64,000 nt of DNA, taken from Pseudoscleropodium purum. Taxonomy: Eukaryota; Streptophyta; Bryopsida; Hypnales; Brachytheciaceae. The position numbers were made by a program, and so were the translations under genes. Shown one piece after another: positions 26,440 through 38,100 of the stretch (position 1 is its first letter; each line of letters opens with the position of its first letter). The DNA is taken from NCBI GenBank assembly GCA_963969395.1, contig OZ017797.1, forward strand, positions 8,928,001-8,992,000, read 5' to 3'. A model generated the notes under the pieces. The model was given only the letters and a program-made list of their open reading frames with translations, searched no databases and had not been told where the DNA came from.

Positions 26440-27275
26440 CATTTCGTTTTCTCGGAGATTCCGAGGTGGACCGCCACGTCGGATTCGAACGAGTGGGACC
26501 GATGAGTAATAGCCATGTGGATGGCGCTCGCGTCCCGTTGACTGCGCTTCCTTCACGCCGTTACGGGGTAATTCTTGTTCGCTTTTCCGCCGCCATTCGT
26601 TCTCGAGAAGGGAACGAAACGACTTCCCGCCGTCCATGACGGGAACGCGGCGTTCCTGTTTGACGAGTACGCGAGAAGCGGTCGTTGGGAGCGTGCTGGG
26701 GTCGGTGCACGACCGAGGGAACCCGGGAGATCTGTCGGCGAGGGTTCGCCGTGTTAGACTCGTCTTTTTCTTTTTCTTTTCCCCCCTCCATTCTTTTCTT
26801 TCCGCCACCGCATATTTCCTGCGAAGCCGTGTTTTTACTTTTCCCTTATACCAACTGTCCGCGGGTGGTTCCTTTGAGGTTGGTGCTCTTGTGCTTCTCT
26901 CTGTTAAGGTGTCCGTGATCACAAGGCAGCAGCAGCAGTTTCTTTTCTCTCGCAAGCGATCGAAGGTTGGAAACGCAACGGAAGAGGATCGATTGAGTTC
27001 TTAGTTAGGAAGCTTTTGATTGGAGTTTCTATGTTTTTTTTTGGTTAAGGGGAAGCCATTGAGTTTCTGATGCAAGTTGGCGCGATCTTTGCACTTGGTC
27101 CTGGCAGGATCAGGCGTGTGAGTGCAAAGCTGAGGGGGAGGGGATACAGGGAGGTTTGAGGTTTGATCGGATTGTTGTTTATTTGGTTTGTTCGATTTTT
27201 GCAAGAAGGCTTGTTTCGATCTTGCGAGCCGAGTTTTTCTTGGTTTCTTTGGGAGAAGCCGTGAAGGTGTTCTCG
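26440..27275 (+). promoter_or_regulatory. GC-rich region upstream of the small ORF at 27276
   Basis: This stretch is markedly GC- and CpG-richer than the window average, with a pyrimidine-rich run at about 26760-26810 and an ACGT core (GCCACGTCG) near 26475. It looks like a promoter and long 5' leader for the ORF at 27276. No TATA box could be fixed. Confidence 0.35.
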
Positions 27276-27545
27276 ATGGAGGCCAGTGGGAATATGGGAT
27301 GCGGAAGCCAGTTTATGTCTTCGATGATGGGATGCAGCGCCTGCTCGTCTTCTTCAAGCTCCAAGCACCCTTACCACCGGCACTGCGGGTGCGCCATCCA
27401 CCTACTGACGAACGGGTTCAAGGGCTCAGGGCATGGCGGCTCGCAGCTCAAGGTGCAAGGGAAAGCTGTCAGCAGCAACGCTTTGTCACTGTCCTCTTCG
27501 GGCGACCGAGGCATGTCCAAGCTTACCGTATGGTCAAGTGACTGA
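27276..27545 (+). CDS. Small Cys/Ser-rich protein, 89 aa, unrecognised
   Basis: An ATG-initiated frame of 89 codons ends with TGA at 27543-27545. Codon use is GC-balanced and coding-like, in contrast to flanking DNA. The protein has two parts: a Cys/Ser-rich N-terminal half with a Met-rich start and a cluster HPYHRHCGCAIH at about residues 33-44, and a Ser/Gly/Lys-rich tail ending SKLTVWSSD. There is no signal peptide or membrane segment. The His/Cys cluster could bind a metal, but that is a guess. The frame is open further upstream without ATG, so a spliced longer form is possible. The nearest AATAAA is at 29114, which would imply a 3' UTR of about 1.6 kb. Confidence 0.45.
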   Translation: MEASGNMGCGSQFMSSMMGCSACSSSSSSKHPYHRHCGCAIHLLTNGFKGSGHGGSQLKVQGKAVSSNALSLSSSGDRGMSKLTVWSSD

Positions 27546-29120
27546 ACACCTCTTCTTTCCTCGGTTTTGGTGTTGGAGCGAAATCGGTCAAGTCTTGGAA
27601 CGCAAATCGCTTAGGTTGCGACCAAAGACTGTCCTCACTATCGGCTTGTTCTCGGAACAGAGGCTGTTACCTTGGAGTCCTCTGTTCCTCTTTGCTGCCT
27701 GGTTGGCATTTTTGCAAGCTGCTCGCGCCATTCTCATGGCGTTTATGTACATTTGGAGTTTGGGACACCCTTCCTGGTGCAATTGCAAGACGAAGTGTCT
27801 TTACGAGAATCAGGTTTAGAAGAACAGAGCATAGAAAATATATCTTGGTCAGCTCTTTCTCGTTTGCTAGGAGTGAGATCACTCATAGATTGGGGCTCAC
27901 ATTGTGCCCGTCTCTGAACCTGTTTGGAGATCCTTGTGTAGAGAATATTTTCTTTTTCCATGAGGCCTGGAAAGTGGGCCTAATTGGTGTCGGATTTGTA
28001 AATTGAAAAGAGGAAATGGGAGACGTTTTTAAGAGAGTTGAAAGTGCTTTGGCATTACGTTTTTCATAGACAGTTCGTGAAGCTTCTTCTCTATGAAATG
28101 AATCTTTCACTACAATTGATGTTCCTCTTGTGTCTGTCTCTGTGTGAAAAGTCGTCATGTATCGCCTTGCTTGTTCATGTGTACCTTCTATTGTTGTGAC
28201 GCTTAAGATTTGTATGGTGGTTGTGATGTTGATTGACAAGGGGGAAGGAACCGTGCAGCGTTGAAACATTATCCTTAGATGGAATTTTTATGCTTCCGTA
28301 TCATTCAAGACATGAATAACTTGTGTGATCGTGTGTGTTTCATTAGCGTTACGCTTTGTTCGACTTTGCGGGGGCGTACTTCTTGAGGTGCACTCTAGGA
28401 GAGTAGCTTTCCTTGCTTATACCCCGGCACCCAACACTTTTTTTTTTTGTTAACGAAGAGTTCAGGAGTTGAGCAGGAATTGTGGCTGGATGATGAAGAG
28501 TTGTAGAACTCTTGGGGGCAAGCTGTACTACATGAAGTATGTACTTTGTTCTGGTAGTTGGTTGCTGTCTTCAATGCTGTGATTTTTTGAACGAGTAGAC
28601 ATTCTTCTTACAAACAGTCATACGCTATTAGATTTCGTTACACACATATTCAATGTAGGTGAACGTCAGACCTTGTGATTCTTGCTCCGTGATTTTCAGA
28701 TTTGGTATCAAATTGGGGCATAACGAGCTTCTTTCCTCAGATACTTAGCCAGGCAGAATTTTTGAATATGCAATTATGAAATCACCTTCTGGACTTCTGC
28801 ACTTCTGGACTTACAAGTTGGGTGTTTTGTACGATGGTCTGTTGCACTGTCAGTTTTTGTATTTCAGAGGTGTATATTGTCTTTAGAACGTGCAGTTTGT
28901 AGTTGCAGTCGCAGTCAATTTTTATATTCGTGAGGTGTATAGTTTCTTCAGGAGGTGGAGTGTTCAGTAATCTTGCACTCACTTTGGGGTTGCTTAGCTG
29001 TTGATAACCGAGTCTTTTGGGGTCACATATGAAGAAACATTTCATATGAACTTTACTGAGTGTGTTTTGTTTTTGTTTTTTTATTGCACACATTGAACTT
29101 TAATTTAAGGGTGAATAAAA
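27546..29120 (+). other. Possible 3' UTR or downstream region of the small ORF
   Basis: Composition falls gradually from GC-balanced to AT-rich. Overlapping short frames on both strands show no motifs. AATAAA at 29114-29119 is a candidate polyadenylation signal. Confidence 0.3.
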
Positions 29121-30249
29121 GATACAAACAACATCTGGTGGCAAAGACAAGGGCGGGCTGACCTAAACACCACCAAGACTTGGGGCATGATTGAGAGATT
29201 CCTCATCCAAAAAACCTTGTCCGCATTCTAAGTGCAAATGGCTTTCATTTGACCCCAATCCTTATTGAATTTTGTTGGTTTTAAATTACAAGAAATTGAT
29301 TGATAGCCATGTATGTTGAGATATAACTCCAGTGGATTTCCTATTACCTTCATCTTTAATATTAATATTAGAGCTTATCTTACACCTTATTGAACATTCC
29401 ACAATGCATTCTTTATTCTCAAGTAACACAAGTAATGGCAACTCACTCAATTTTGTCACTAAAAAACTTCAAATTTAAAAAACAAATGCTTGTAGTGGAT
29501 GGGCTGATTGTATGAGAATCAAAACCAAGAAAATTTTGACAAAATACAAATTCTTGAACCTTGTACCTCCTTTCCAATGGCATAAATATGGTCTAAGAGT
29601 TCAAAGGGGGTCAAAGTCCTACAATTCAAGGGTGAGGTTTTGGATTCTTTTCCTTCCAAATTGAAATATCCAACTAAAATTTTCAAGGATTAAATCTAAA
29701 ATTTCTAACTACCTACTAGTTGCTAATTGGGTTTGATTGATGCCAAATCAAAAGTTCCACCTTTTAGGATCAAACATCATATTTCTTAAAAATACATGCA
29801 ATTGTCATATCTTGTTGATAATAGTCTTTATTTGACAATTGTGTATGTAGGGCACTTTCTTAGGTAACTTATGAGCATTTTTTGAAAACCTTTGCTTGAA
29901 AATCCGAAACTTTATCATTTAGCTCCTAAACAATTCCAAATAATTGTCACACCATCTCAAATACCCTACATAGAAATCCCTCCAAAACCCTCGCCTTCCT
30001 ATATGAGAAATTTCCAAATGCAATTGTTACCAAACTTAAATGCCTTCTAATAAAAAAATCTAAATGCCCAAACAATGTAATTCTTATTTAGGAGGACATA
30101 TTCTTTATGCTTCTCGGTACTATTTGTGTTCGGAAGGTAATTTAAGTTGCCAAATATAAATGACACACTATACTTCAACCGTTATATCTTTTAAAGATCC
30201 ATGCTAGTGACTGCTGAACACCTACTAGAAGAAAATTTCAAAATGATGA
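29121..30249. other. AT-rich intergenic DNA
   Basis: No gene or clear repeat structure is seen between the small ORF region and the end of the glucanotransferase gene. Confidence 0.5.
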
Positions 30250-32772
30250 TCATTTCTTCTTTGGTTTATCTTTCCCTTTGTCTTTTCCATCCTCCTTGGG
30301 CTTCTCTTTTGGGGGCTTCTCTTTGGCCTTGTCATCTTTGCCCTTGTCGTTCTCCTTCGGCAGCTTCTCCGTCGTCTTCTCTTTCAATTGCGACGCTTTC
30401 TCCTTCAGCTTCTCCTTCAATATCTCTAACGTCCCCGGCGCCTCCTTCGCTTTCTCAACTTTGTCCTTAGCCCCAACTTCCGTCTCTCCCACAAGCTTGA
30501 ACCCCGTCAAGCTTTCCAAAGACTTCCCAATCGTCTTCACCATGGAGCTCGCAGTGGACAATTTCTCACTCTTCTCCTCGATGAATTTCTTACTCTTCGC
30601 CATCTTTTTTGCATCAGTCCACTTTTCATGAAACTCCGGCGTCAATCGGTTATACCTACACAAGAATTTCCGCAACCTTTTCTTCTCCTTCTGCAGCTTC
30701 TGAAAAACATCGGATTCGCCAACGCGCCATCCCCAGTTCCCCGCTTGAGTTGCCGGGATGTTCATCCTGGCGTTGTTGTCCAGCCCCATGACATCCTGCA
30801 TCGGGATAATCGCCGTCTTCGCAACCGACGCCGTTGCACTTCGAATCATCTCCCAATGAATCTCTGTGTCAACCCTGAACCGCAGGTACTTCTTCGCTTT
30901 CTCTTTCTCCTCGTCCTTCGCTTTCTTCCACCACCCGACGCAGGTATCGTTGTCGTGCGTGCCAGGGTACACCACTTGGTCGAATTCGTGGTTATGGAGC
31001 AAATGTGGGTTTCGTGCATTATCTCCAAATGCGAATTGCAGCACGGCCATCCCTGGTGCTTGCAACTCCTTCCGCAAGGTCACCACATCCGTGGTAACAA
31101 TCCCGAGATCTTCCGCAACAATGTCGATTCGCTTGCCTACAGCTTCTTTCATGGCGGTGAAAAAAGCTTTGCCAGGTCCAGCTTTCCATTTCCCGGAGAC
31201 TGCGGTCTGCGCGTTCGCAGGAATTGACCAGTAGCCTGCGAATCCACGGAAATGATCAATTCGAAACTCGTCGAAAAGCTCGTACGCACGCAGGATGCGC
31301 CTCGACCACCACGAGTATTTGTCTTTAGCTATCTCCTTCCAGTTGTACAAGGGACTCCCCCAGAGCTGCCCTGTCGCGCTGAAAGAATCAGGCGGGACGC
31401 CGCTGACTGTGAGCGGCGCGCCGGTCTTGGGATCCAAGTCGAAGCATGATCGATGCGCCCAGACATCTGCGGAATGGCCGCCGACGTACATCGGCATGTC
31501 GCCTAAGATGCGAATGCCTGCGTCGTTTGCGTATTTGTGAAGCGATTGCCATTGCCGCTGGAAAAGAAACTGCGCGGCGACGAAGACGTCGATAAAACCT
31601 TTGTGTTCGTTGCGAGCGGCTTTCATCGCGTTCGGGTCGCGGTCACGGAGATGACTCGGCCATGTCCACCACGTTGTTTCTGTCGTTGATTGATCGATTG
31701 CTGCGAAGAGCGCCGCTTCTTCCACCCAAGAAGCAATCTTCAGATCCTTCCGAAACGCTTCGAGATCCTCTCTCAGCTTCCCGGAGGTTAAACTCACAAG
31801 CTTCGCCGCGGCTTTCGTCACCAAAGGATCCTTCGCCGCGGCCACTTTCGTGGAGTTCATGCGCTTCACGGGAACGGGTTTAGGTAAGTCTGATTGATCG
31901 AGAAGCCCGTCTTTGACGAGCAATTCCAAGGAGATGAGCAACGTGTTGCCGCAATTCGCATCCGCGCCTGCGTACGGGGAGCCGTCTTCTCCGCCTCGTC
32001 GTCCTGGCGGGACTAATGGCAACACTTGCCACACTGTGCACCCGGTTTCTTTCAACCAGTCGATGAAGTTGTAGGCGTCTTTGCCGAAATCGCCAATTCC
32101 ATGAGGACCCGGTAGTGAACTTGGATGCAGGAGTATGCCGCATCTCCTCCGTGGGATTTGCTTCTGGGGATCATCTTTTTGGTACGTCGCAGGCATGTCT
32201 TCTCCCACTCCCACTCCGACTTCCCACTTCTTTCTTTTGCTAATTCTGGGGATGGTTAAGGGAGCTCCTGTGGAAAGTTTTGACAAATCTTTTATTGAGT
32301 AGTACCATTGGAATTGGCCGGGGATCATCATCCTTGCGGTGTGGCATTCCAAGGGCAAGACAACCGAATGCAGAGCGATATCGGCATCTCGAGCTAGGTA
32401 AAACTTAATCCGGTTCATCTTCGTCATTGAGTTTCTTTTGATATCACTTTTGAAAAATAGGGACGTGTTCGGAAGATGAAGCTCGTGTTGGTGGGGAGAG
32501 TGTTTCAAGTAAGTTGACGGGCTTGACGAATGCTTTCTGAAATCGCCTGCGATTGCAGCGACCAGGGCATGGCGAGTAGCACTGACTTGGTTGCAAAGCA
32601 GGGATTCTCCCCTTTTCTGCTGCTGCAATAAAGAGATTTTTTTGGCCGATGTCTTGTGTCTTATTTGCAGTGACGATGGCCTTTCGATATTTTTTCTGCA
32701 TTCGAGCTTAGTGTTGACAGAGTGCAACCATGAGCTTCCTTGACAAAGCTCCTTGGACAGCAGCGTCGTCAT
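30250..32772 (-). CDS. DPE1: 4-alpha-glucanotransferase (disproportionating enzyme, GH77), single exon
   Basis: This 840-residue protein transfers alpha-1,4-glucan segments between maltooligosaccharides in plastid starch breakdown. The GH77 core spans about residues 210-720. It opens with CGILLHPSSLPGPHGIGDFG and contains VLPLVPPG and GSPYAGADANCGNTLLISL, the plant-type donor-site loop. The nucleophile is D506 in RIDHFRG, the acid/base is E554 in VAEDLG, and the third carboxylate is D607 in PGTHDNDT; all are intact. The long N-terminus of about 200 residues, with many basic and Ser residues, should include a plastid transit peptide, but it is longer than usual; internal Met at 115, 118, 148 and 193 are alternative starts. 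The last 120 residues form a Lys/Glu/Pro-rich tail absent from typical DPE1 (about 570-600 aa). I see no intron, which is unusual for plant DPE1. Confidence 0.93.
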   Translation of the reverse strand: MTTLLSKELCQGSSWLHSVNTKLECRKNIERPSSLQIRHKTSAKKISLLQQQKRGESLLCNQVSATRHALVAAIAGDFRKHSSSPSTYLKHSPHQHELHLPNTSLFFKSDIKRNSMTKMNRIKFYLARDADIALHSVVLPLECHTARMMIPGQFQWYYSIKDLSKLSTGAPLTIPRISKRKKWEVGVGVGEDMPATYQKDDPQKQIPRRRCGILLHPSSLPGPHGIGDFGKDAYNFIDWLKETGCTVWQVLPLVPPGRRGGEDGSPYAGADANCGNTLLISLELLVKDGLLDQSDLPKPVPVKRMNSTKVAAAKDPLVTKAAAKLVSLTSGKLREDLEAFRKDLKIASWVEEAALFAAIDQSTTETTWWTWPSHLRDRDPNAMKAARNEHKGFIDVFVAAQFLFQRQWQSLHKYANDAGIRILGDMPMYVGGHSADVWAHRSCFDLDPKTGAPLTVSGVPPDSFSATGQLWGSPLYNWKEIAKDKYSWWSRRILRAYELFDEFRIDHFRGFAGYWSIPANAQTAVSGKWKAGPGKAFFTAMKEAVGKRIDIVAEDLGIVTTDVVTLRKELQAPGMAVLQFAFGDNARNPHLLHNHEFDQVVYPGTHDNDTCVGWWKKAKDEEKEKAKKYLRFRVDTEIHWEMIRSATASVAKTAIIPMQDVMGLDNNARMNIPATQAGNWGWRVGESDVFQKLQKEKKRLRKFLCRYNRLTPEFHEKWTDAKKMAKSKKFIEEKSEKLSTASSMVKTIGKSLESLTGFKLVGETEVGAKDKVEKAKEAPGTLEILKEKLKEKASQLKEKTTEKLPKENDKGKDDKAKEKPPKEKPKEDGKDKGKDKPKKK

Positions 32773-33832
32773 GGTTGGTGCAATTTCTTTTGGGTTTGCC
32801 TACCTAATTTCACTAATCAAAGCCTCTTTGTACATATGTTGTGAAACTTTGAGGCTTTGAAGTAGGAATGATCACATCAGTAGGATTGAATTTTTCCCTT
32901 CCCTGTTTCATGATGCCCATAGGTGGGGCATTTTGAAGAGAGAATGCACGTAATTGGTTTTGAATCCACTGAAAAATCTGCTTCGAAGTCAAATAAGAAA
33001 GTAGGATATTGAGTTTGAAGTAATCGGTTACGTTTATGCAACTCTTCATGATGGCTATTGCCATCTGAACTTTCCTTTATTACTTGGAGCGATTTTCCAT
33101 GGTAGATATGACAAACACAATCACAGAAATCAGTTTCCTATCATGTTGAGCTTATTTCCAATATGGTGGGCAAAGTTATATATGTCTTTGTTAGTAAATG
33201 AATAAGAGGATTCTAACAATAAGCCTCCGATTTTCAAGAGATGAGGAACTCTTGTATATTACTAAATAACCACGTTTACACCAAGTTTCCAAGTTCATGG
33301 AATCAAGCAACACCATGTCAAATACCAAGGGAAGTCCCAACTCCAAATCATTCATCATTTTTCAATGAAATTCATCATTCTTGATGAATCCTTATACCCT
33401 AAAATTCATTTGAGTATCAAGCTATTGAATAATATTCATTGAGAACAGAGAATGGTTTAGGGACGTAAGTATGACTCTCTCTTGATCAAATGTTATCAAA
33501 ATATACACAAAATTGGATTTAGGAGTGAGTTTTGAGTGTTTCTCCAAAGAGATCTCTTTATTATTTATCTCAGAGATCAACTCAGAATATTTGATGTTAC
33601 ACAGGGGGCCTCCATTAAAGTATACATTTGCAATTGATACAGTTTCAATTCTAGATCTCTAGAATTGATTGCTAATTCTACAACTTAGAATACATCAACA
33701 AGCAAGTTGACAACCTGACAAGTTACTAGGGAGTGAAATAATTTCCTCAAATAGCATCTACTTGTTAATCTGCCCCGTCTTGGGGTTGAAGAGATCAATT
33801 TCAACAAATTAATGTAATTAATCGCCTCATGT
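32773..33832. other. Intergenic DNA between DPE1 and the ureide permease gene
   Basis: This should hold the DPE1 promoter and the 3' flank of the permease gene, both on the minus strand. No TATA box or gene could be assigned. Confidence 0.5.
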
Positions 33833-36800
33833 TCATGTATTCTTTCTGTGTCCTGCAGAGCCTGCGAGGATGCCCACGGCTATCGAGAACATCACAAGCA
33901 TGGCAACAAGCAAGATGTATGTTTTCCGAGATGATCTGTAATATTCTTTGAATATCAGAATTCCCCAAAATGTGCTCACCAACGGCAATGCCTGTCAATT
34001 GATCAAACCAATGCACCATGTCACATAGATATTTAGAGAAATCTCAATTATAGCTTATTAATAATGTGATGCATCGACACCCACAAAAATGAGGTCAGAA
34101 GGTGAAAGTGGTAGCTTCTGAGGTGAACAGTGTAACCCCACAAAGTTTTTCACCAAATATGAAATTTTTTTAGAAGTTAGACTTCAACAAACATGCATTG
34201 TTCTTTAGCAAACATGTTCGAAAACAATGTTGTTCAATTTAGATAACGTGTAGTAGCATCATTGAATGTGAACTTTGGAATCATGTTTTGGTAATTCACA
34301 ATAACAACATTCCAACTTGCCGCAAATGTTGCTGCAAGGGATGAATTCAAAGCCTTCATTTGACGTACCTGAACTGCATCTGCAGCAGCATATCCAGCAG
34401 CTTGCCCTCCCATGAACTGCAAGCCATTTCCCAAGCCACAGAGGAGACCTGCCAGAAGAGCCCACGGACGGCCCTCCCAATCCATAACCCAAGCTTTGAG
34501 AGACGTCTTCTTGAGTCCCAGAATGGGATGGTACATGAAGATGAGGTTGACAGTCACGGCTCCTGCAAATGCACTCAAACTGAACCAAAAGAACGCCGTG
34601 TACACCACCAAGTGTGGCACGCCCGGCTTCAGCAAGTGCCACTGGTCATTGGTGGCCACGTTGAAGGCGGGTGAAAAGAGGGAGAAGCACATCCCTGCGA
34701 ACACCACAATTGCAAGCCCAAATATGGTACTTGCACCTTTCGCCTGCAACAAAAAAATTTTAAAACAATTTAAAACCAACAAATCGAAACAAAAGGGAAG
34801 CAAATCATTCTTTGATAACATTGTCGTAGCATTGTTTTTGAGAGTCATATGAACGAGGTGGGAAATTTTGTTTTTTTCTCTGTTAGTGACCTTGGTTAAC
34901 ATTATCGACACCAAATGCAGTATCGATTGTCAACAGTTCAATCTTAATAAAATATACTGACATACATACAATGGGGCTTGCTTTCAAGTTTGCGTACCTT
35001 TAATGCTCTTTGTTCCTCTAACTGTTGCAGGTAAGCACCACTCCCTGCTAACACTTTCACTGGTTCTTCTGGCAGAGGATCCCCTTCCAAATTGCGCTTC
35101 GTCAATTCACCTGGGTCAAGTCAAGTGCAGTTCTCGTTCAGTGTTATGAGCTAAATGAAATGAGTATTTTTAATATTTTTTTAAAACATTCTTGAACACT
35201 CCTAGGAAAAGAAATCTAGAAATCTAGCGTCCTTTTAATTTGCACACAATCTTGAGTCATCTCATCTCAAATGGAGCTCATACCAGAAGTTACAAGGAGA
35301 CAGGTGCATGCCGACCCCTCATAGACTGCCAAGCATTCTCGTTTCAATGGATGTCAAACTTTTGAATCACTTCTTTCGTCAGTTGTTGCATAGATTAGTA
35401 GAGTTACTAGACTGAATCCTTGCAATGAATTGCTAAAAGTAAGTTATGTTTGTTTGCAGTCAGTGAAGTTAGAGTTAGTAGGAGAAGAAAAAAAGACATG
35501 ATTTTGTTCAGGTTTAGGTTGGTTGTCCATTCTTGTCAACCAAGGAAGTCAGAGAAATGGATCAAAAATTATGCAACTGTATTGATTTATTATTAGTTAT
35601 ATTAGTTATATTAGTTACATCCTATTAGTTATAGTTAACTATAGTTTTTACAAGGGAGGAATATTTTTACGAAAGATATCTGTGAAAACTCTTCAACATG
35701 AGTACACAAATAATGGGTAAAAGTTATAATTGAATGTGGGTTCATTTTGTAACACGCACTAATAGGACAGATCAGTGTAGATTTTTTCTTACCTGAAGGG
35801 CTCTTCAATAAGCTTTCAGGGTCGTTTCGGTTCATTTCATCACTTCCAATCCTGTTTTTCACAGTGCAAGTCATTCATTCAGCTTTTTTTCATGTTCGTG
35901 ATTAAGTGAACTACTCTTTTTTTCTGCATGACCCCAAAAGGGACCTTGTTTACTATTTCTAAATCATGTTATGCCAAACCAAGAAATGAACGTTTTGGGA
36001 TGTTGATCTTCGCAGACACACATCAAAATTAAGGAAAATATGCGCGCAGACAGGAAGTTTGAAGTGCATACTCGGAGGCAACGACTACGACTCATAGCAA
36101 GGGAAAATATCACTGGATTTACTTGGAATGGGTTTGCATCTTTGCAAGGTTGTCAGCAGAGTTGGACTTGTGCAGCCAGGCACCCAACCACACGGCTATC
36201 AAGAAGCAACCCACTCCAGGAAACAGCACTTCGGCACGGTTGATCCTGTCGTCTAGGAAGTAATTCATGGTAGTTCCTGCAACAACCATCCCTTCCTTTT
36301 TCAGACACATGCTCCCAAACTTTTGATACTTTGAAATTCGCAAAAAAAAAATGAAAAACAGGCAAAGTCGCTTAGGTCCCTTAAAACTAGGAAGTAATTC
36401 ATAGTAGTTACAATTCATAGTAGTTCCTGCACCACCCTCTTCCTTTTTCAGACACATGCTCACCAAGTTTTTTACTTTAAAATTCACAAAGCAATGCAAA
36501 ATTCTTAAGTAGTACCGGCAAGGTCCCTTTGTTCCAGTATCCTCTCGTAGATCTAAGATCAACTCATTTCTTGCGAGCATCGAAGACTTGAATTGCATTG
36601 AAAAACTTTTCATATTCAAGAGTGTTAATGACTGAGGAGCATTTTTATTACCTGCCACAACCGTAATGCTTGCAGACACCACTTCGGTGACGGACAACCC
36701 CACAAACGGCCACGCATACTGGCACGCCAAGTTGCCCATGAATAACACCAACCCGCCTGCCAATGCAAACCCCACGGATGGGCCATTGTCCTGCAACGGT

Positions 36801-37041
36801 TCACCAGATGAACGTCAGTCACTCCCCAAACATTATTCGAGTTGATGGAAGTACGCATTTTAAACTATCATTCATTCTCGTAACTCAAATCCTCAACTGG
36901 TGCTGGAAAATTGGATAACCCCTGTCCAAAATGATTTGCGTAACTGAATGGCAACTTACCTCCTTAAGAACAAGAAAAGTTTGAAAATTGTGAGAGGAAC
37001 TGAGAAATGCACACGTTCTCTCTCAGGAAAGGAAGGCCATG

Positions 37042-37098
<57 letters not shown>

Positions 37099-38026
37099 GT
37101 GATGAGGAATTGGGCACCATTGTCTGATTCTGACATTTGAGATCAAAAGAGATGGTGCAAGGCTCTCAAGGCAAAGGACCAGGGAGGCAGGGATATAGGC
37201 TTCACATAAGACACCCCAACGCAATTTCCTAATGATGTTACGAGTACCGGTATAGCTTCAAAACACTTCACTAAAGAAATCGTTCAAATCTGAGGAATTG
37301 TGTGAAAAGTTTGAGTGTGTCAGTACGTGTTTCTTGTTCTGGCTATCAAAAGTCGATGGCAAAATGGTGGGTTTCCGCTATGATACCGTAGCCTACTTTG
37401 CTAACAATGCTGCGAACATCACTCCAAAACACTCCTCGTTTGGAGAAGAATGGTTCGAGTTGGAGGCATGGAGGGATTTGGTGAGGCAGGCGAACGAATC
37501 CTTTTGAGTAGAAATGTTGGAATCTCAGAATCTACCTTCGTGTTTATTTCTTCTAGCGACCCAAAGCAAATGTCGTATCGAAAAATGGTACCTAGGTTTT
37601 CCCCAAAGACATCCTTCCCAAAAGACTCTAGCATGGATTCAAGGAATTGGGTATGGCTGGCCAGGAAACTCTCTCAGAATGTCTGCATAAATTTTTGCTT
37701 TTCTTCTGGCTACCAAGAGCGAGAGCAGGTGTCACCTACTAAATTAGGAAGCCAGCAAAGACTCGGTGCGCCAAGTGCCCATGCCATACCTGGCTGATCT
37801 GGGTGAGGAAGTTGGGCTGCTCAGGCGTGGAGCTGCCAATCTGGCCCAAAGTGAAGGCGAACAACAAGGCCGCCAGCAAATTCGTGATGCTGTAATCCAA
37901 GTATGTGTGCACCAAGTGACGACCCCGCCGCTCCACCAAGTTCATAACAGCCGGCCATGTGCCCAGAAAGAAGAGGGCAGCCAGCATCAAGGCTATGGCC
38001 GCCCCTTTGTCCTCAACCAAATACAT
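33833..38026 (-). CDS. Ureide permease (UPS family), seven exons
   Basis: This is a membrane transporter for allantoin, uracil and related heterocycles, of 411 residues (family usual about 390-410). Exons in order: 38026-37790, 36790-36652, 36276-36123, 35851-35793, 35110-34998, 34743-34369, 33991-33833. All introns are GT-AG and all phases agree. Recognised blocks are LFFLGTWPAVMNLVERRGR and HTYLDYSITNLLAAL (exon 1), QYAWPFVGLSVTEVVSASIT (exon 2), MNYFLDDRINRAEVLFPGVG (exon 3), a polar cytosolic loop (exons 4-5), NGLQFMGGQAAGYAAADAVQ (exon 6), and STFWGILIFKEYY with a final hydrophobic segment (exon 7). About ten hydrophobic segments fit the family. Start MYLVEDKG matches the usual UPS N-terminus. 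The frame is open upstream through a CA microsatellite, but I regard that as 5' UTR. Confidence 0.93.
36254..36500 (-). repeat. Tandem duplication covering the exon 3 acceptor of the permease gene
   Basis: The block from AGGAAGTAATTCATGGTAGTTCCTGC (36255 onward) through TTCCTTTTTCAGACACATGCTC is repeated, diverged, at about 36391-36465 inside intron 2. The extra copy still includes an acceptor-like site and the start of exon 3, but with substitutions and an internal repeat of ATTCATAGTAGTT. Confidence 0.65.
37037..37099. repeat. (CT)n microsatellite in permease intron 1
   Basis: A run of about 60 bases of CT repeats is interrupted once by CTTTCT. Confidence 0.9.
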
Positions 38027-38041
38027 CCTCGCAAATTCGCT

Positions 38042-38100
38042 AAACACACAAACACGCACACAAGCGCGCGCACACACACACACAAACACAAATACACACG
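38042..38100. repeat. CA-rich microsatellite just upstream of the permease start
   Basis: Imperfect ACAC runs start 15-20 bp upstream of the initiating ATG, in the likely 5' UTR. Confidence 0.8.

Noticed and set aside
30278..32143. Long frames opposite or overlapping the glucanotransferase gene
   Set aside because: They are shadows of the real minus-strand coding frame and have no recognisable protein features.
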